Below are positions 51,180-60,142 of a stretch of 64,000 nucleotides of DNA, one piece after another. The notes beneath the pieces were generated by a model, which saw nothing but the letters and a program-made list of their open reading frames with translations, was not told where the DNA came from and did no database searches. The position numbers and the translations under genes were made by a program. Each line of letters begins with the position of its first letter. The first letter of the stretch is position 1. This DNA comes from Pontiellaceae bacterium B1224 (lineage in GTDB: Bacteria; Verrucomicrobiota; Kiritimatiellia; Kiritimatiellales; Pontiellaceae). The DNA lies in the NCBI GenBank assembly GCA_029432815.1, contig JAROBA010000011.1, forward strand, positions 62,001-126,000, in the 5' to 3' direction.

Positions 51180-54100
51180 TTTGAGTTTCCTCCGTACGAA
51201 TTACGTTTCCATTTAATAGTTCTGTCACCGAAATACGAATGTTTTCCGGATCGCTGTCCAAACCGGAAATGTTAATTTTCTGCGTTCTGCCGTCGGTCAG
51301 TTCGACCACCAACTCGTTTGCACTATTTGCCTGAACCGATTTCACAACGGACTCCGTTTCATAGGGTTCTATGACGGAAAGATATCGCGCGTCGGTGCCG
51401 GTGCTGCGAACGGCCATTGTTTTGCGGCGTTGTGTTTCATCGCCCATCGGGAAGTCGCCGCCGATCGTTGTCTTGAATGCAACCGCGTCCATGCCCGAAA
51501 GGTCAATGGTAATGCTGCCGCTGGACTTGGAATCCTGCGGCATACCCGGCGTGGAATTTTCCATGAGCATGCCTTCAATTTTCACCGGGCCGCCGTAATA
51601 ATCTTCGCCAGCGACTGCCGGTTGTAGGATATTGTCATATTTGACGGGAAGAGATGAAATGAATACTTCCGAACCGTCGTCGAGAATCAATTTCGCATCG
51701 CCCCAGAAGATCGTATTGTTCTGCGGTTTTTCAGTTCTCGTAGTCAGCACCAGTTCTTTTTTGCCCGAAATATTCACTTCAATATCCTGTGCACCGAGTA
51801 TCCACGCACCCGTGCTGTCTTTCTCCAATGTTTCGCCATCGGCCGTCACACTGTACCAGATGCGTTTATTCACATTAAAGGTTTCCGGGGCGGTGGCGAT
51901 CATGATCTCATTCTGCCGCGGCCAGGCATTAAATATATCGATCTTCAACGGACCGTCTTCGCTCGCCTTCATCCGGCCGATCTCATTTTCGCATCCTTTG
52001 CCGAAGCACATTTCAAAACGGGCCCGGGCAGTGCCTTCGGTCTCGTACCAGTCGCAATCTGTAATGAACTGCGCCGCACCCAGTGGATCTTTATTCATCT
52101 GACCGTCATGGCGAACCAATTCCACCTTCTCGGCTTCCAATCCCTGGAAGCCTTTCACATGAAACAACCAGTCAAACGTATGTTCCTGTTCTGCCTTCAG
52201 ATAATCAGCCAATACAATGTAGTCATCCATCATAACCATTAAGCGGCGTTGCAGTACCGGTTCGGTATAGCCGGTCACTTCCGCATACGCCGGCGCATTT
52301 TCCGGGATATAGATCGAACGATTGTCTGCTTCGACTTTTTTTGCAAAGTCGGTTTCCAGCCCGTCATAGAGCATCCCGCCGTAAGGAGGATGACTCCATC
52401 GCGCTTCCGACTCAACCGCCACGGCCTGCAGCATATCGCCGGTATAATAGAAGGTGCGGAAACTTTCCTTCGGCTCCTGCATCTTTTGATCTACCACTAC
52501 CATATTCTTGGTCATCGAGGTTTGAACTAAAAATTTGTAGAGATAGGAGGCATAGCCATACCAGATCATTTCCGGATTATAGAAACTGCGTCCATAACGC
52601 ATCATATTTAGGAACCCGGTTCTGTCGAAGTGACCGTGATGTCCACCATGTGAGCCGTAGTGCAGGGTGGCCTGAATCTGCTCGCGCTGTTCCCTGTCTT
52701 CCGCCTGAGAGCGCAACTGGACGATGCCGATGTTATCCGCATAGGCTGATTCTTTCATTTTTTCTGAAGTCACGTTCGGCAGATCCGGCACGCCATAGAG
52801 CAGGCTTCTCTCCGTGCCGCGGTTAATCACGGCAGCATATTCCGGATCGCGATAGAGGTAGTAGGCCAGCTCATAGCGATCTCCGGTCACTTTCATTTCC
52901 GTGGCATCGTTCACGGCAAACATGACTCCGCGATAATCCAGGAAAGGAATCATCGCATCCCACATGTCTTTGATGTTTACGCTATTTTTAGCAAGGGGAC
53001 CCCATTTCATGAAATCCATTCCGAACAGGCCGGGCACTCTACGTTCCGGTAGCAGGGCAAAATATTGAGTGGGTCCAATCGGCATCTCTTCATCGATGAA
53101 ATTGATTCCCCAGGGCAGCAACGCAATTCCAATCTCTGAAAACTCGCTGGCCACCCACAGGTTATATCCCACAGCACATTCATACCACCAACCGTCGCTC
53201 ATGACCCCATGAATGAACTGCTGGTAAATGCCGGTTGGTGCATAGAGCAGTTCCTCAACAAGGTGCCAGTCCTGAATGGCCAGAGCGCAATATAGGGCAC
53301 TAGTCACTTCGGCGACATCCCAGTTACTGATGGCACCGAAATCAGTGCCCAGCTGGATGGTTTCGATGTGCAGGCGGAAGGTGTTTTCGACGAGTTCTTT
53401 ATCTTCATCCGTCAAAATGCCGGAATCCAGAATCATATCGTAGGCGCGGGCCACGTGCTGGAAGAACACGCCTTCTTTCACAAAGTTCTGCGCGTTCCCG
53501 CGGAAGGTGGTGGGATAGCCGTTATCCAGATTGACCACGCGACGAATAAACAACGCACACTTTTCTGCATATTCTTTTTTTCTGGTGACCTGATAAGCAA
53601 TGGCGCAGTCAAACAGATCATCCGCATTGTCAAGATGATATAGATTTCTGCCTAAATGAGGATTCACAGAGGAGGGGCCCGTCGCAAGTTCCGGAACCTT
53701 CCAATTAGAGGCAGTTTTTTCATATTTAGCCAGCGCCTCTTTTGCCCAGTCGTAGGTTTGAGCGTTTTCCCGAACCACATCCCACCGATCCTCGGTAAAT
53801 ACAATGTTTGGAAAAGGAACCGCGACGGCCGTGGTAAATTCCAGGGATTGTGCTGCAGAACCCTGACCATTCGGGATCACTGTAATCACCTGCTTTTCCC
53901 GGATGCCCTGAGGCAGTCGTGCAGGGATAGATACTTCAATTCGACAGGTCTTTACCTCTCCCGGAGCCAATTGCAGCAGGGCCGGTTCAATGGTCACGGG
54001 CATGGCTTCCCAACCCAACGTGGAAACCATAAGCTGGACGCTTTGCTTCTCGGCGGTCGTATTGCCAATGCTCATCTCATACTGTACCGTGCCGCCGGCT

Positions 54101-54663
54101 TCAGCAGATTTTCCCTGAGCCGGTGAGTCCAGCGCAATGCGCTCGCCCTTGGTCAGATGTAGATTCCGAATTTTCAATACCGGATTTTTCGGAGAGGTTG
54201 CCGTGATCTCAACCTCTTTAACAGCCTGTAGCGATCCCCAGCGCTGGCCTTCGGAAACATCAAACAGTTCCCATGGAACATAAACGGTTTTCCAGCCCTT
54301 TCCAGTGATTGGAATTCGGGCCGTGTTGATGCCGCTCAAACGATTTGCATCGCTCTCCGTTAATGTGGCGGACACAATCAGGTCAACGGTAGATTCCTTT
54401 TCCAGAAAAACCTCAAAACTCAGCCCCGCATAGATACTCCAGTCCGATGCATATTCATAATATTCACGGAACCCGATATATTTAAACTCGCCGTCGGGAT
54501 AGCGGTATGAAATGGGCTCGCCGCTTTTGAGCGAGATCTCATCGTCATTAACTTCAGCAATTCCGGACCAATCCGAAAAATCAGGACTTCCGATATCGGC
54601 ACGCAACTGTGCGTGGGTGATTAAGGGAAGCAGAGCCGCTATCAGCATGAGTACTTTTTTCAT
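51172..54663 (-). CDS. Secreted heparinase-II/III-type polysaccharide lyase, copy 2
   Basis: I chose MKKVLMLIAALLPLITHAQ as the start (1163 aa), with AGGAA about 9 nt upstream. After the signal peptide come a carbohydrate-binding-like beta-domain (DWSIYAGLSFEVFLEKES; GKGWKTVYVPWELFDV), an Ig-like domain (GGTVQYEMSIGNTTAEKQ), an alpha/alpha-toroid (KEYAEKCALFIRRVVNLDNG; AISNWDVAEVTSALYCALAI; DGWWYECAVGYNLWVASEF) and the heparinase-II/III beta-sandwich (HYGSHGGHHGHFDRTGFLNM; GRSFYNPEMIWYGYASYLYK). The SHGGHHGHFD motif fits the metal or catalytic His region of these lyases. They cleave uronic-acid-containing polymers such as alginate or heparin-like glycans. It is highly similar in length and sequence to the gene 38 bp upstream. 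Confidence 0.85.
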   Translation of the reverse strand: MKKVLMLIAALLPLITHAQLRADIGSPDFSDWSGIAEVNDDEISLKSGEPISYRYPDGEFKYIGFREYYEYASDWSIYAGLSFEVFLEKESTVDLIVSATLTESDANRLSGINTARIPITGKGWKTVYVPWELFDVSEGQRWGSLQAVKEVEITATSPKNPVLKIRNLHLTKGERIALDSPAQGKSAEAGGTVQYEMSIGNTTAEKQSVQLMVSTLGWEAMPVTIEPALLQLAPGEVKTCRIEVSIPARLPQGIREKQVITVIPNGQGSAAQSLEFTTAVAVPFPNIVFTEDRWDVVRENAQTYDWAKEALAKYEKTASNWKVPELATGPSSVNPHLGRNLYHLDNADDLFDCAIAYQVTRKKEYAEKCALFIRRVVNLDNGYPTTFRGNAQNFVKEGVFFQHVARAYDMILDSGILTDEDKELVENTFRLHIETIQLGTDFGAISNWDVAEVTSALYCALAIQDWHLVEELLYAPTGIYQQFIHGVMSDGWWYECAVGYNLWVASEFSEIGIALLPWGINFIDEEMPIGPTQYFALLPERRVPGLFGMDFMKWGPLAKNSVNIKDMWDAMIPFLDYRGVMFAVNDATEMKVTGDRYELAYYLYRDPEYAAVINRGTERSLLYGVPDLPNVTSEKMKESAYADNIGIVQLRSQAEDREQREQIQATLHYGSHGGHHGHFDRTGFLNMMRYGRSFYNPEMIWYGYASYLYKFLVQTSMTKNMVVVDQKMQEPKESFRTFYYTGDMLQAVAVESEARWSHPPYGGMLYDGLETDFAKKVEADNRSIYIPENAPAYAEVTGYTEPVLQRRLMVMMDDYIVLADYLKAEQEHTFDWLFHVKGFQGLEAEKVELVRHDGQMNKDPLGAAQFITDCDWYETEGTARARFEMCFGKGCENEIGRMKASEDGPLKIDIFNAWPRQNEIMIATAPETFNVNKRIWYSVTADGETLEKDSTGAWILGAQDIEVNISGKKELVLTTRTEKPQNNTIFWGDAKLILDDGSEVFISSLPVKYDNILQPAVAGEDYYGGPVKIEGMLMENSTPGMPQDSKSSGSITIDLSGMDAVAFKTTIGGDFPMGDETQRRKTMAVRSTGTDARYLSVIEPYETESVVKSVQANSANELVVELTDGRTQKINISGLDSDPENIRISVTELLNGNVIRTEETQND
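52135..52149 (-). repeat. Iterated palindrome, one mismatch (spacer GGA on minus strand)
   Basis: Encodes F-Q-G-L-E at the codons homologous to those of the perfect copy at 55659-55673 in the twin lyase. Confidence 0.7.
54300..54314 (+). repeat. Iterated palindrome, one mismatch (spacer TGA)
   Basis: TTCCAG-TGA-TTGGAA; encodes I-P-I-T-G-K. The homologous codons of the twin lyase carry no copy. A two-mismatch copy lies at 53799-53813 in the same gene, also without a counterpart in the twin. Confidence 0.7.
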
Positions 54664-54701
54664 ATCATCTATTCCTGTTCTGAATATGCGAGACCGTTTG
54701 A

Positions 54702-57700
54702 TCAAAAGGTTTTTTCTTCGCGAATCAGCTCACCGTCTTTGAATTCCTTAACGTCGATTGAGACATCCTGATCTTCTTCAGCGAAGCCGGAGATTATAAT
54801 CTCCTGAATGCTTCCATCCACCAGTTCCACCGTCAGTTCATTCGCGCTCTTCGCGGTTACCGATTTGACGACCGATTCCGTTTCATAAGGTTCAATGATA
54901 GAGAGATAGCGAGTTTCGGAGCCAGTGCTGCGAACGGCCATCGTTTTACGGCGTTGTGTTTCATCGCCCATCGGGAAGTCGCCGCCGATGGTCGCTTTGA
55001 AAGCAACCGCGTTCATGCCCGTGAGATCAAGGGTAATGCTGCCGGCGGACCTGAAATCCTGCGGCATACCCGGCGTGGAGTTATCCATGCGGATGCCTTC
55101 AATCTTCACGGGTCCGCCATAATAGTCCTCTCCGGCAACCGTCGGTTGCAGGATATTGTCATACTGAACCGGCAACGAAGAGACGAATACCTCAGAACCG
55201 TCATCCAGAATCAGCTTTGCATCGCCCCAGAAAATGGTGTTGTTCTTCGGTTTTTCAGTTCTCGTAGTCAGCACCAGTTCCTTTTTGCCGGAGATATTCA
55301 CTTCAATATCTTGCGCACCCAGAATCCATGCGCCGGTGCTCTCATCCACCAAGGTTTCGCCATCAGCCATTAGGCTGAACCAGACCCGTTTATTCACGCC
55401 AAAGCTTTCCGGAGCGGTCCCGATCATGATTTCATTCTGTTGCGGCCAGGCGTTAAATACATCCATCATAAGAACGCCGTCTTCACTGTTTGGCATACGG
55501 GCGCCGGCATTGTCGGCCCCTTCGCCCCAGAGCGTTTTAAAGGTGGCGCGGGAGGTGCCTTCTGTTTCATACCAATCGCAATCGGTAATAAACTGTCCGG
55601 TGCCCAGCGGATCTTTATTCATCTGTCCGTCGTGGCGAACCAGTTCCACCTTGTCGGCTTCCAATCCTTGGAAACCCTTAATCTGCATCAGCCAGTCGAA
55701 GGTATGCTCTTCATCTGCATCCAGATAGTCGGCCAGCACCACATAGTCATCCATCATGATCATTAGGCGTCGCTGCAGAATGTCTTCCGTGTAGTCCGTG
55801 CAGAGACCGTATTCCGGGGTCTCGTCCGGAATATACAATGAGCGGTTTTCTTCCTCCGACTTTGCTTTAAAGTCGATGCCGTCCAGATGGGTGTAGACCA
55901 GACCGCCGTAGGGCGGGTGACTCCATTTCGAGATGCTTTCAACCGCTGTCGCCTGCATCATGTCGCCGGTGTAATAGAACGTGCGGAAGCTTTCGCGGGG
56001 CTCCTGCTGCTTTTGATCCACCACCACCATATTCTTGGTCAGGGAAGTTTGAACCAGGAACTTGTAAAGGTAGGAGGCATAGCCGTACCAGAACATTTCC
56101 GGGTTATAGAAGCTGCGCCCGTAGCGCATCATATTGATGAAATTCAGCCGATCGAAATGCCCATGATGTCCGCCGTGCGAACCATAGTGCAGCACGGCCT
56201 GAATCTGTTCGCGCTGTTCGCGGTCCGGCGTCTGGGAGCGGAGCATCACGGCCCCGAAGTTATCGGCATAGGCCGACTGCGTCATCATTTCCGACGTCAC
56301 ATCCGGCAGTTCCGGAACGCCATAAAGCAGATCGCGTTTGTCCCCGCGGTTGATCACTGCCGCGAATTCCGGATCACGATAGAGATAGTACGCCAGCTCA
56401 TACGGCTTGCCCGTCACAAACGATTCTTTGGCATCGTTGACGGCAAAGATTACGCCGCGGTAATCGAGGAACGGAATCGCCGCATCCCACATCTCTTTAA
56501 TGCCGATGTAGTTTTGATTGATGGAACCCCATTTTTCAAAACTCATGCCGTGCAGCCCCGCCACCCGGCGGCTCGCCTGCAACGAAAAATGCGGTGTGGT
56601 TCCAATCAGGAACTTCTGGTCTTTCAGATTGATACCCCACGGTTCGAGGGCGATGGCGGTTTCTGAAAATTCGCTGGCGACCCAGGTGTTATAGCCGACC
56701 GCACATTCGTACCACCAGCCATCAGCCATGATACCGTGATACATCTGCGCATAAACACCCGTCGGGGAGTAGAGCAACGTATCGATCAGGTTCCAATCCT
56801 GCAGCGCCAAAGCGCAGTACAGCGCGCCGATCACTTCCGCCACGTTCCAGTTGCTGATGCCGCCGCGTGTGTTGTATTTGATCGTGAGATTCACAAACAG
56901 GCGCATCGTATTCTGAATCAGCGCGTGATCTTCTTCTGTCAACAGCTCCGAATTACGAACCATATCGTAGGAACGCGCCACACCCTGAAAAAAGACGCCT
57001 TCATGCACAAAGCCTTCTCCGCTGGCTTGCTCCGTTGCCGGGTAGCCGGTTTCAACATCCGACAGTTCGCGAAGCAACGTGATTACTTTTTCAGCATACG
57101 CTTCGTCCCCCGTCAGCTGATACACAATGCCGCAACGGTTCAGCTCGTCGGCATTGCCTTTATGGAAAAGTGCCTGCCGGGGATTTTTTGAATTAAATGA
57201 AGCCTTCGGAACGTTCCACTTGGATGCCTTCTTTTCGTAGTCAGCCAATTCCTGCGCCGCCCATTCATAGTTGGCCACCTTGTCTTTAACCTCCTGCCAC
57301 TTGTCGGCCGTAAAGACAATGTTCGGCGTCGGCAGTGCAACCGATGTGAAATATTCAATGGTGACGGCTGCAGAACCTTTGCCATTCGGAATGGCTTTAA
57401 TGACCTGTTTTTCGCGTGCACCGTCCGGCAGGGAAGCGGGGACCGCCACCTCAACCTGAACGCTTTTCGTTTCACCCGGAGCCAGCTGCAGCATGGAAGG
57501 TTCCATGGAAACGATCATCGATTCCCAGCCCAGTTTTTCGACCAGCAGTTGAACGCCCTGCGGTTGATCAGTGGTGTTGCCCACCTTGAATTCATACGAA
57601 ACGGTTCCGCCGGCGTTAACGGCACGGCCCTGAATCGATGTTTCCAATGCCAGCTGTTCGCCTTTGGTCACCCGAATATTCCGGATCTGCAGGTTTTTAT

Positions 57701-58190
57701 TCTCAGCAGATTCAACGGTGATTTCCAGCTCCTTCACCCCCTGCAGCGCATTGCCTTGCTGACCGATGTTTACATCAAATAAGTCCCAGGAGAGATAGAC
57801 AGTTTGCCAGCCTTCTCCCGACACAAGGGCTTTAGCCGTCGAAGCCGGGTTCAGCTCCATGTGGTCTAGCGGGTCCGCCTTGAAGGTTGTAACGATTTCA
57901 GCGGTACTGGGTTTAGCCAGAAAAACTTCAAACGAGAGTCCGGCATAGTCGTACCAGTCCGCCGCGTCGCCTTTAAACTCGCGCTTCAGGTTCGGGTATA
58001 CGCGGTTCTGACCGCTGTATGTGTAACGGATCGGTTTCCCGCTCGTGAGTTCCGCTTCGTTATTACGAACATTGGATATTCCGGACCAGTCTGAAAAATC
58101 AGGTGCGCCAACCGGCTCGTTGAGTTTTGACTGTGCTCCATGGCACACCATACCCAGCAAAAAAATAACAATACTAATCATCGATTTCAT
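54702..58190 (-). CDS. Secreted heparinase-II/III-type polysaccharide lyase, copy 1
   Basis: I chose MKSMISIVIFLLGMVCHGAQ as the start (1162 aa), with GGAG about 7 nt upstream. Domain order equals that of its twin at 51172: N-terminal beta-domain (ADWYDYAGLSFEVFLAKPS), Ig-like spacer (GGTVSYEFKVGNTTDQPQ), toroid (GDEAYAEKVITLLRELSDVE; GGISNWNVAEVIGALYCAL; DGWWYECAVGYNTWVASEF) and beta-sandwich (HYGSHGGHHGHFDRLNFINM; GRSFYNPEMFWYGYASYLYK). The C-terminal ~250 residues are almost the same in both copies (GDFPMGDETQRRKTMAVRSTG), suggesting recent duplication or gene conversion there. A hairpin with a T-run separates it from the symporter gene upstream. Substrate not readable from sequence. Confidence 0.85.
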   Translation of the reverse strand: MKSMISIVIFLLGMVCHGAQSKLNEPVGAPDFSDWSGISNVRNNEAELTSGKPIRYTYSGQNRVYPNLKREFKGDAADWYDYAGLSFEVFLAKPSTAEIVTTFKADPLDHMELNPASTAKALVSGEGWQTVYLSWDLFDVNIGQQGNALQGVKELEITVESAENKNLQIRNIRVTKGEQLALETSIQGRAVNAGGTVSYEFKVGNTTDQPQGVQLLVEKLGWESMIVSMEPSMLQLAPGETKSVQVEVAVPASLPDGAREKQVIKAIPNGKGSAAVTIEYFTSVALPTPNIVFTADKWQEVKDKVANYEWAAQELADYEKKASKWNVPKASFNSKNPRQALFHKGNADELNRCGIVYQLTGDEAYAEKVITLLRELSDVETGYPATEQASGEGFVHEGVFFQGVARSYDMVRNSELLTEEDHALIQNTMRLFVNLTIKYNTRGGISNWNVAEVIGALYCALALQDWNLIDTLLYSPTGVYAQMYHGIMADGWWYECAVGYNTWVASEFSETAIALEPWGINLKDQKFLIGTTPHFSLQASRRVAGLHGMSFEKWGSINQNYIGIKEMWDAAIPFLDYRGVIFAVNDAKESFVTGKPYELAYYLYRDPEFAAVINRGDKRDLLYGVPELPDVTSEMMTQSAYADNFGAVMLRSQTPDREQREQIQAVLHYGSHGGHHGHFDRLNFINMMRYGRSFYNPEMFWYGYASYLYKFLVQTSLTKNMVVVDQKQQEPRESFRTFYYTGDMMQATAVESISKWSHPPYGGLVYTHLDGIDFKAKSEEENRSLYIPDETPEYGLCTDYTEDILQRRLMIMMDDYVVLADYLDADEEHTFDWLMQIKGFQGLEADKVELVRHDGQMNKDPLGTGQFITDCDWYETEGTSRATFKTLWGEGADNAGARMPNSEDGVLMMDVFNAWPQQNEIMIGTAPESFGVNKRVWFSLMADGETLVDESTGAWILGAQDIEVNISGKKELVLTTRTEKPKNNTIFWGDAKLILDDGSEVFVSSLPVQYDNILQPTVAGEDYYGGPVKIEGIRMDNSTPGMPQDFRSAGSITLDLTGMNAVAFKATIGGDFPMGDETQRRKTMAVRSTGSETRYLSIIEPYETESVVKSVTAKSANELTVELVDGSIQEIIISGFAEEDQDVSIDVKEFKDGELIREEKTF
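55659..55673 (-). repeat. Iterated palindrome, perfect (spacer GGA on minus strand)
   Basis: Encodes F-Q-G-L-E in lyase copy 1. Confidence 0.85.
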
Positions 58191-58224
58191 ACCGGAACTC
58201 CAAAATCTGAAAGCACAGTGCCCG

Positions 58225-58268
58225 AAAAAACACAAAAACCGAAATGCAGCATTTCGTATGTTTTTGTG
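58225..58268 (-). terminator. Terminator or attenuator between symporter and lyase genes
   Basis: Two stacked stems: CACAAAAAC / GTTTTTGTG outside and CGAAATGC / GCATTTCG inside, with a TAT bulge. Six T follow on the minus strand. It lies about 20 bp after the symporter stop, so it should reduce read-through into the lyases. Confidence 0.65.
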
Positions 58269-58287
58269 CTTTCCGTGACCGTCTAAT

Positions 58288-60081
58288 TTACTTATTGCCT
58301 TGCATCATTGCCGTGCGGGCGGCTCTCTTTTTTCCGATAGAACGAAGCACGACTCCGACGGACAGCACAATGCCGCCGCAGATGAGAACCAGCATACGGG
58401 CTTTGAAATCATTGGGCACCAGCAACAGCAGCAGGGTGAGTCCGCCGTAGGCCATGCAAAGGTTGGCCAGTACCAGGTATTGGCGGCTGTCGCATTCATA
58501 CTCGGGCTCATGTTCCTGGGCACGGTTGATCGGCGTGTTCATTTCCGTCATGAAGTCGTCGACCTGCTTGATATATTCCTCACTGGAATATTTGTAGAAA
58601 ACTTTGGTGAAGAAGAACCAGATCGTGCAGGCCGCGGCAATGATGCCGGTCGTATACGCAATTTTGAGGTCTCCAAGCTCCCGATCGTTGAGGGCCGGCT
58701 CCCAGGATTCACGAATTATTTCCAGCCATCCCCAGTTGGTAAAACCGATGTGCAGGATGACCGAGACGATAAATCCGATCACCATGGTAGACCAGCCGGC
58801 CCAGCCGGGAACTTTCTTCACGAACATGCCGTAGAGCATCGGCAGCGCGGCCGGCAGACCAATGGCCGCCGAAGCCAGCAGGATCAAATCGAACAGCTGC
58901 AATCCTTTGATTTGGGAGAAGATCATGGCGACGCCCGTCCAGATCAGGCCGTACACGAGAATGAAGATACGACCGACGAGGATCTGATTCGACTCGCTGG
59001 CTTTTTTATCGACCACACGGATCCAGAAGTTGCGGACGAATCCGGCGGAGAAGGCGTTGAGCATGCTGTTCATGGAGGTCAGGCTGGCTGCAAAGATCCC
59101 GCAGACCAACAGGCCGAGAAGTCCTTGGGGCAACAGCTCCTTGGCAATCGCCACATAAGCCGCCTCGCTCGGATTGTTGAGCTGAGGATACATGCTCCCC
59201 AAATCTTTGAAAATGATTGAAGCACCGATGGCCGGGATGATCCAGATGGCCGGCAGCAGGATAAATCCGACCACAGACACCCAGGCGGCTTTTTTTGCAT
59301 CTGCCCCATCTTTTACGAACAGGTAGCGCGCCGCGCCGGACTGCATGGAGTTGGCAAACACAATCTGGTTAATCAGCAGCAGGACTGAAAAGACGACAAT
59401 CACCACCGGCCGCTCAAACTGGGTCCAGTCCTGGATGCTAAAGGCGTGCATCTGGTCGACCAGACCGCCGATTCCTCCAATCTTTTCATGACCCAGCGTC
59501 AGTACGGCCATGATGATGGTGATCACCAGTACCACCATCATCTGCACAAAGTCGCCGGCGGTGGCTGCCCATGAACCTCCCAGCAGGGTCATGATAATCG
59601 TAACCCCGGCCAGAATCCAAATAATCGGTTTCATAGGAACCTCGAAAACCCCGGACATGAAAACGGAGATCGTATAGAGCATAATGCCGCCGAAAAAGGT
59701 GGTGAAAAACAGCGGGAGCCAGTTGAAGATCTGCTCGCTGGTGTTGCCGAATCGTTTTTGGATGGCCTCGACCGCGGTAATCACACGCATCTGGCGGAAG
59801 CGATGTACCGTGAAAAGCACGGTGGTCAGCGTTGCAATGGCGTTGCAGACAAACAGAATCAGGAAAAAGGTTCCCGTCTCATACGCTTTGCCTGCGCCGC
59901 CGGTAAACGACCAGGCCGAAAACGAGTTCATGAAGGCCGAGCTGCCGACCACCCACCAGAGCATTCCGCCACCGCCGCGGAAAAAGTCGGAGGCCGTTTT
60001 ACTGAAACTCTTGTAAATCGGGCCCAGCGACAGCATGAAAACCAGATATACACCAATTACAATATAGTCATAATTACTCAT
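58288..60081 (-). CDS. Sodium:solute symporter (SSS family)
   Basis: The 597-aa protein is strongly hydrophobic with about 13-14 helices. It shows SSS-family blocks: DYIVIGVYLVFMLSLGPIYK at the start, WWVVGSSAFMNSFSAWSFTG, PIIWILAGVTIIMTLLGGSW, FAASLTSMNSMLNAFSAGFV and a conserved SxxxGLP-like stretch (ASAAIGLPAALPMLYGMF). Relatives in PVC bacteria import sugars or uronates with sodium. It sits between GH3 and the lyases, so import of depolymerised product is likely. A copy of the iterated palindrome lies in its 61-bp leader. The specific solute is unknown. Confidence 0.93.
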   Translation of the reverse strand: MSNYDYIVIGVYLVFMLSLGPIYKSFSKTASDFFRGGGGMLWWVVGSSAFMNSFSAWSFTGGAGKAYETGTFFLILFVCNAIATLTTVLFTVHRFRQMRVITAVEAIQKRFGNTSEQIFNWLPLFFTTFFGGIMLYTISVFMSGVFEVPMKPIIWILAGVTIIMTLLGGSWAATAGDFVQMMVVLVITIIMAVLTLGHEKIGGIGGLVDQMHAFSIQDWTQFERPVVIVVFSVLLLINQIVFANSMQSGAARYLFVKDGADAKKAAWVSVVGFILLPAIWIIPAIGASIIFKDLGSMYPQLNNPSEAAYVAIAKELLPQGLLGLLVCGIFAASLTSMNSMLNAFSAGFVRNFWIRVVDKKASESNQILVGRIFILVYGLIWTGVAMIFSQIKGLQLFDLILLASAAIGLPAALPMLYGMFVKKVPGWAGWSTMVIGFIVSVILHIGFTNWGWLEIIRESWEPALNDRELGDLKIAYTTGIIAAACTIWFFFTKVFYKYSSEEYIKQVDDFMTEMNTPINRAQEHEPEYECDSRQYLVLANLCMAYGGLTLLLLLVPNDFKARMLVLICGGIVLSVGVVLRSIGKKRAARTAMMQGNK

Positions 60082-60096
60082 AGTACTCCCTTATCA

Positions 60097-60111
60097 ATCC
60101 AATGCTTGGAA
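60097..60111 (+). repeat. Iterated palindrome, one mismatch (spacer TGC), intergenic
   Basis: ATCCAA-TGC-TTGGAA in the 61-bp gap between the GH3 stop and the symporter ATG. Confidence 0.7.
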
Positions 60112-60142
60112 ACGCATTAGAATTGCCCCTTTAGTTATTAAT

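Noticed and set aside
58300-59220. 306-aa plus-strand open frame
   Set aside because: Antisense to the symporter; His/Glu/Gln-rich shadow of hydrophobic codons.
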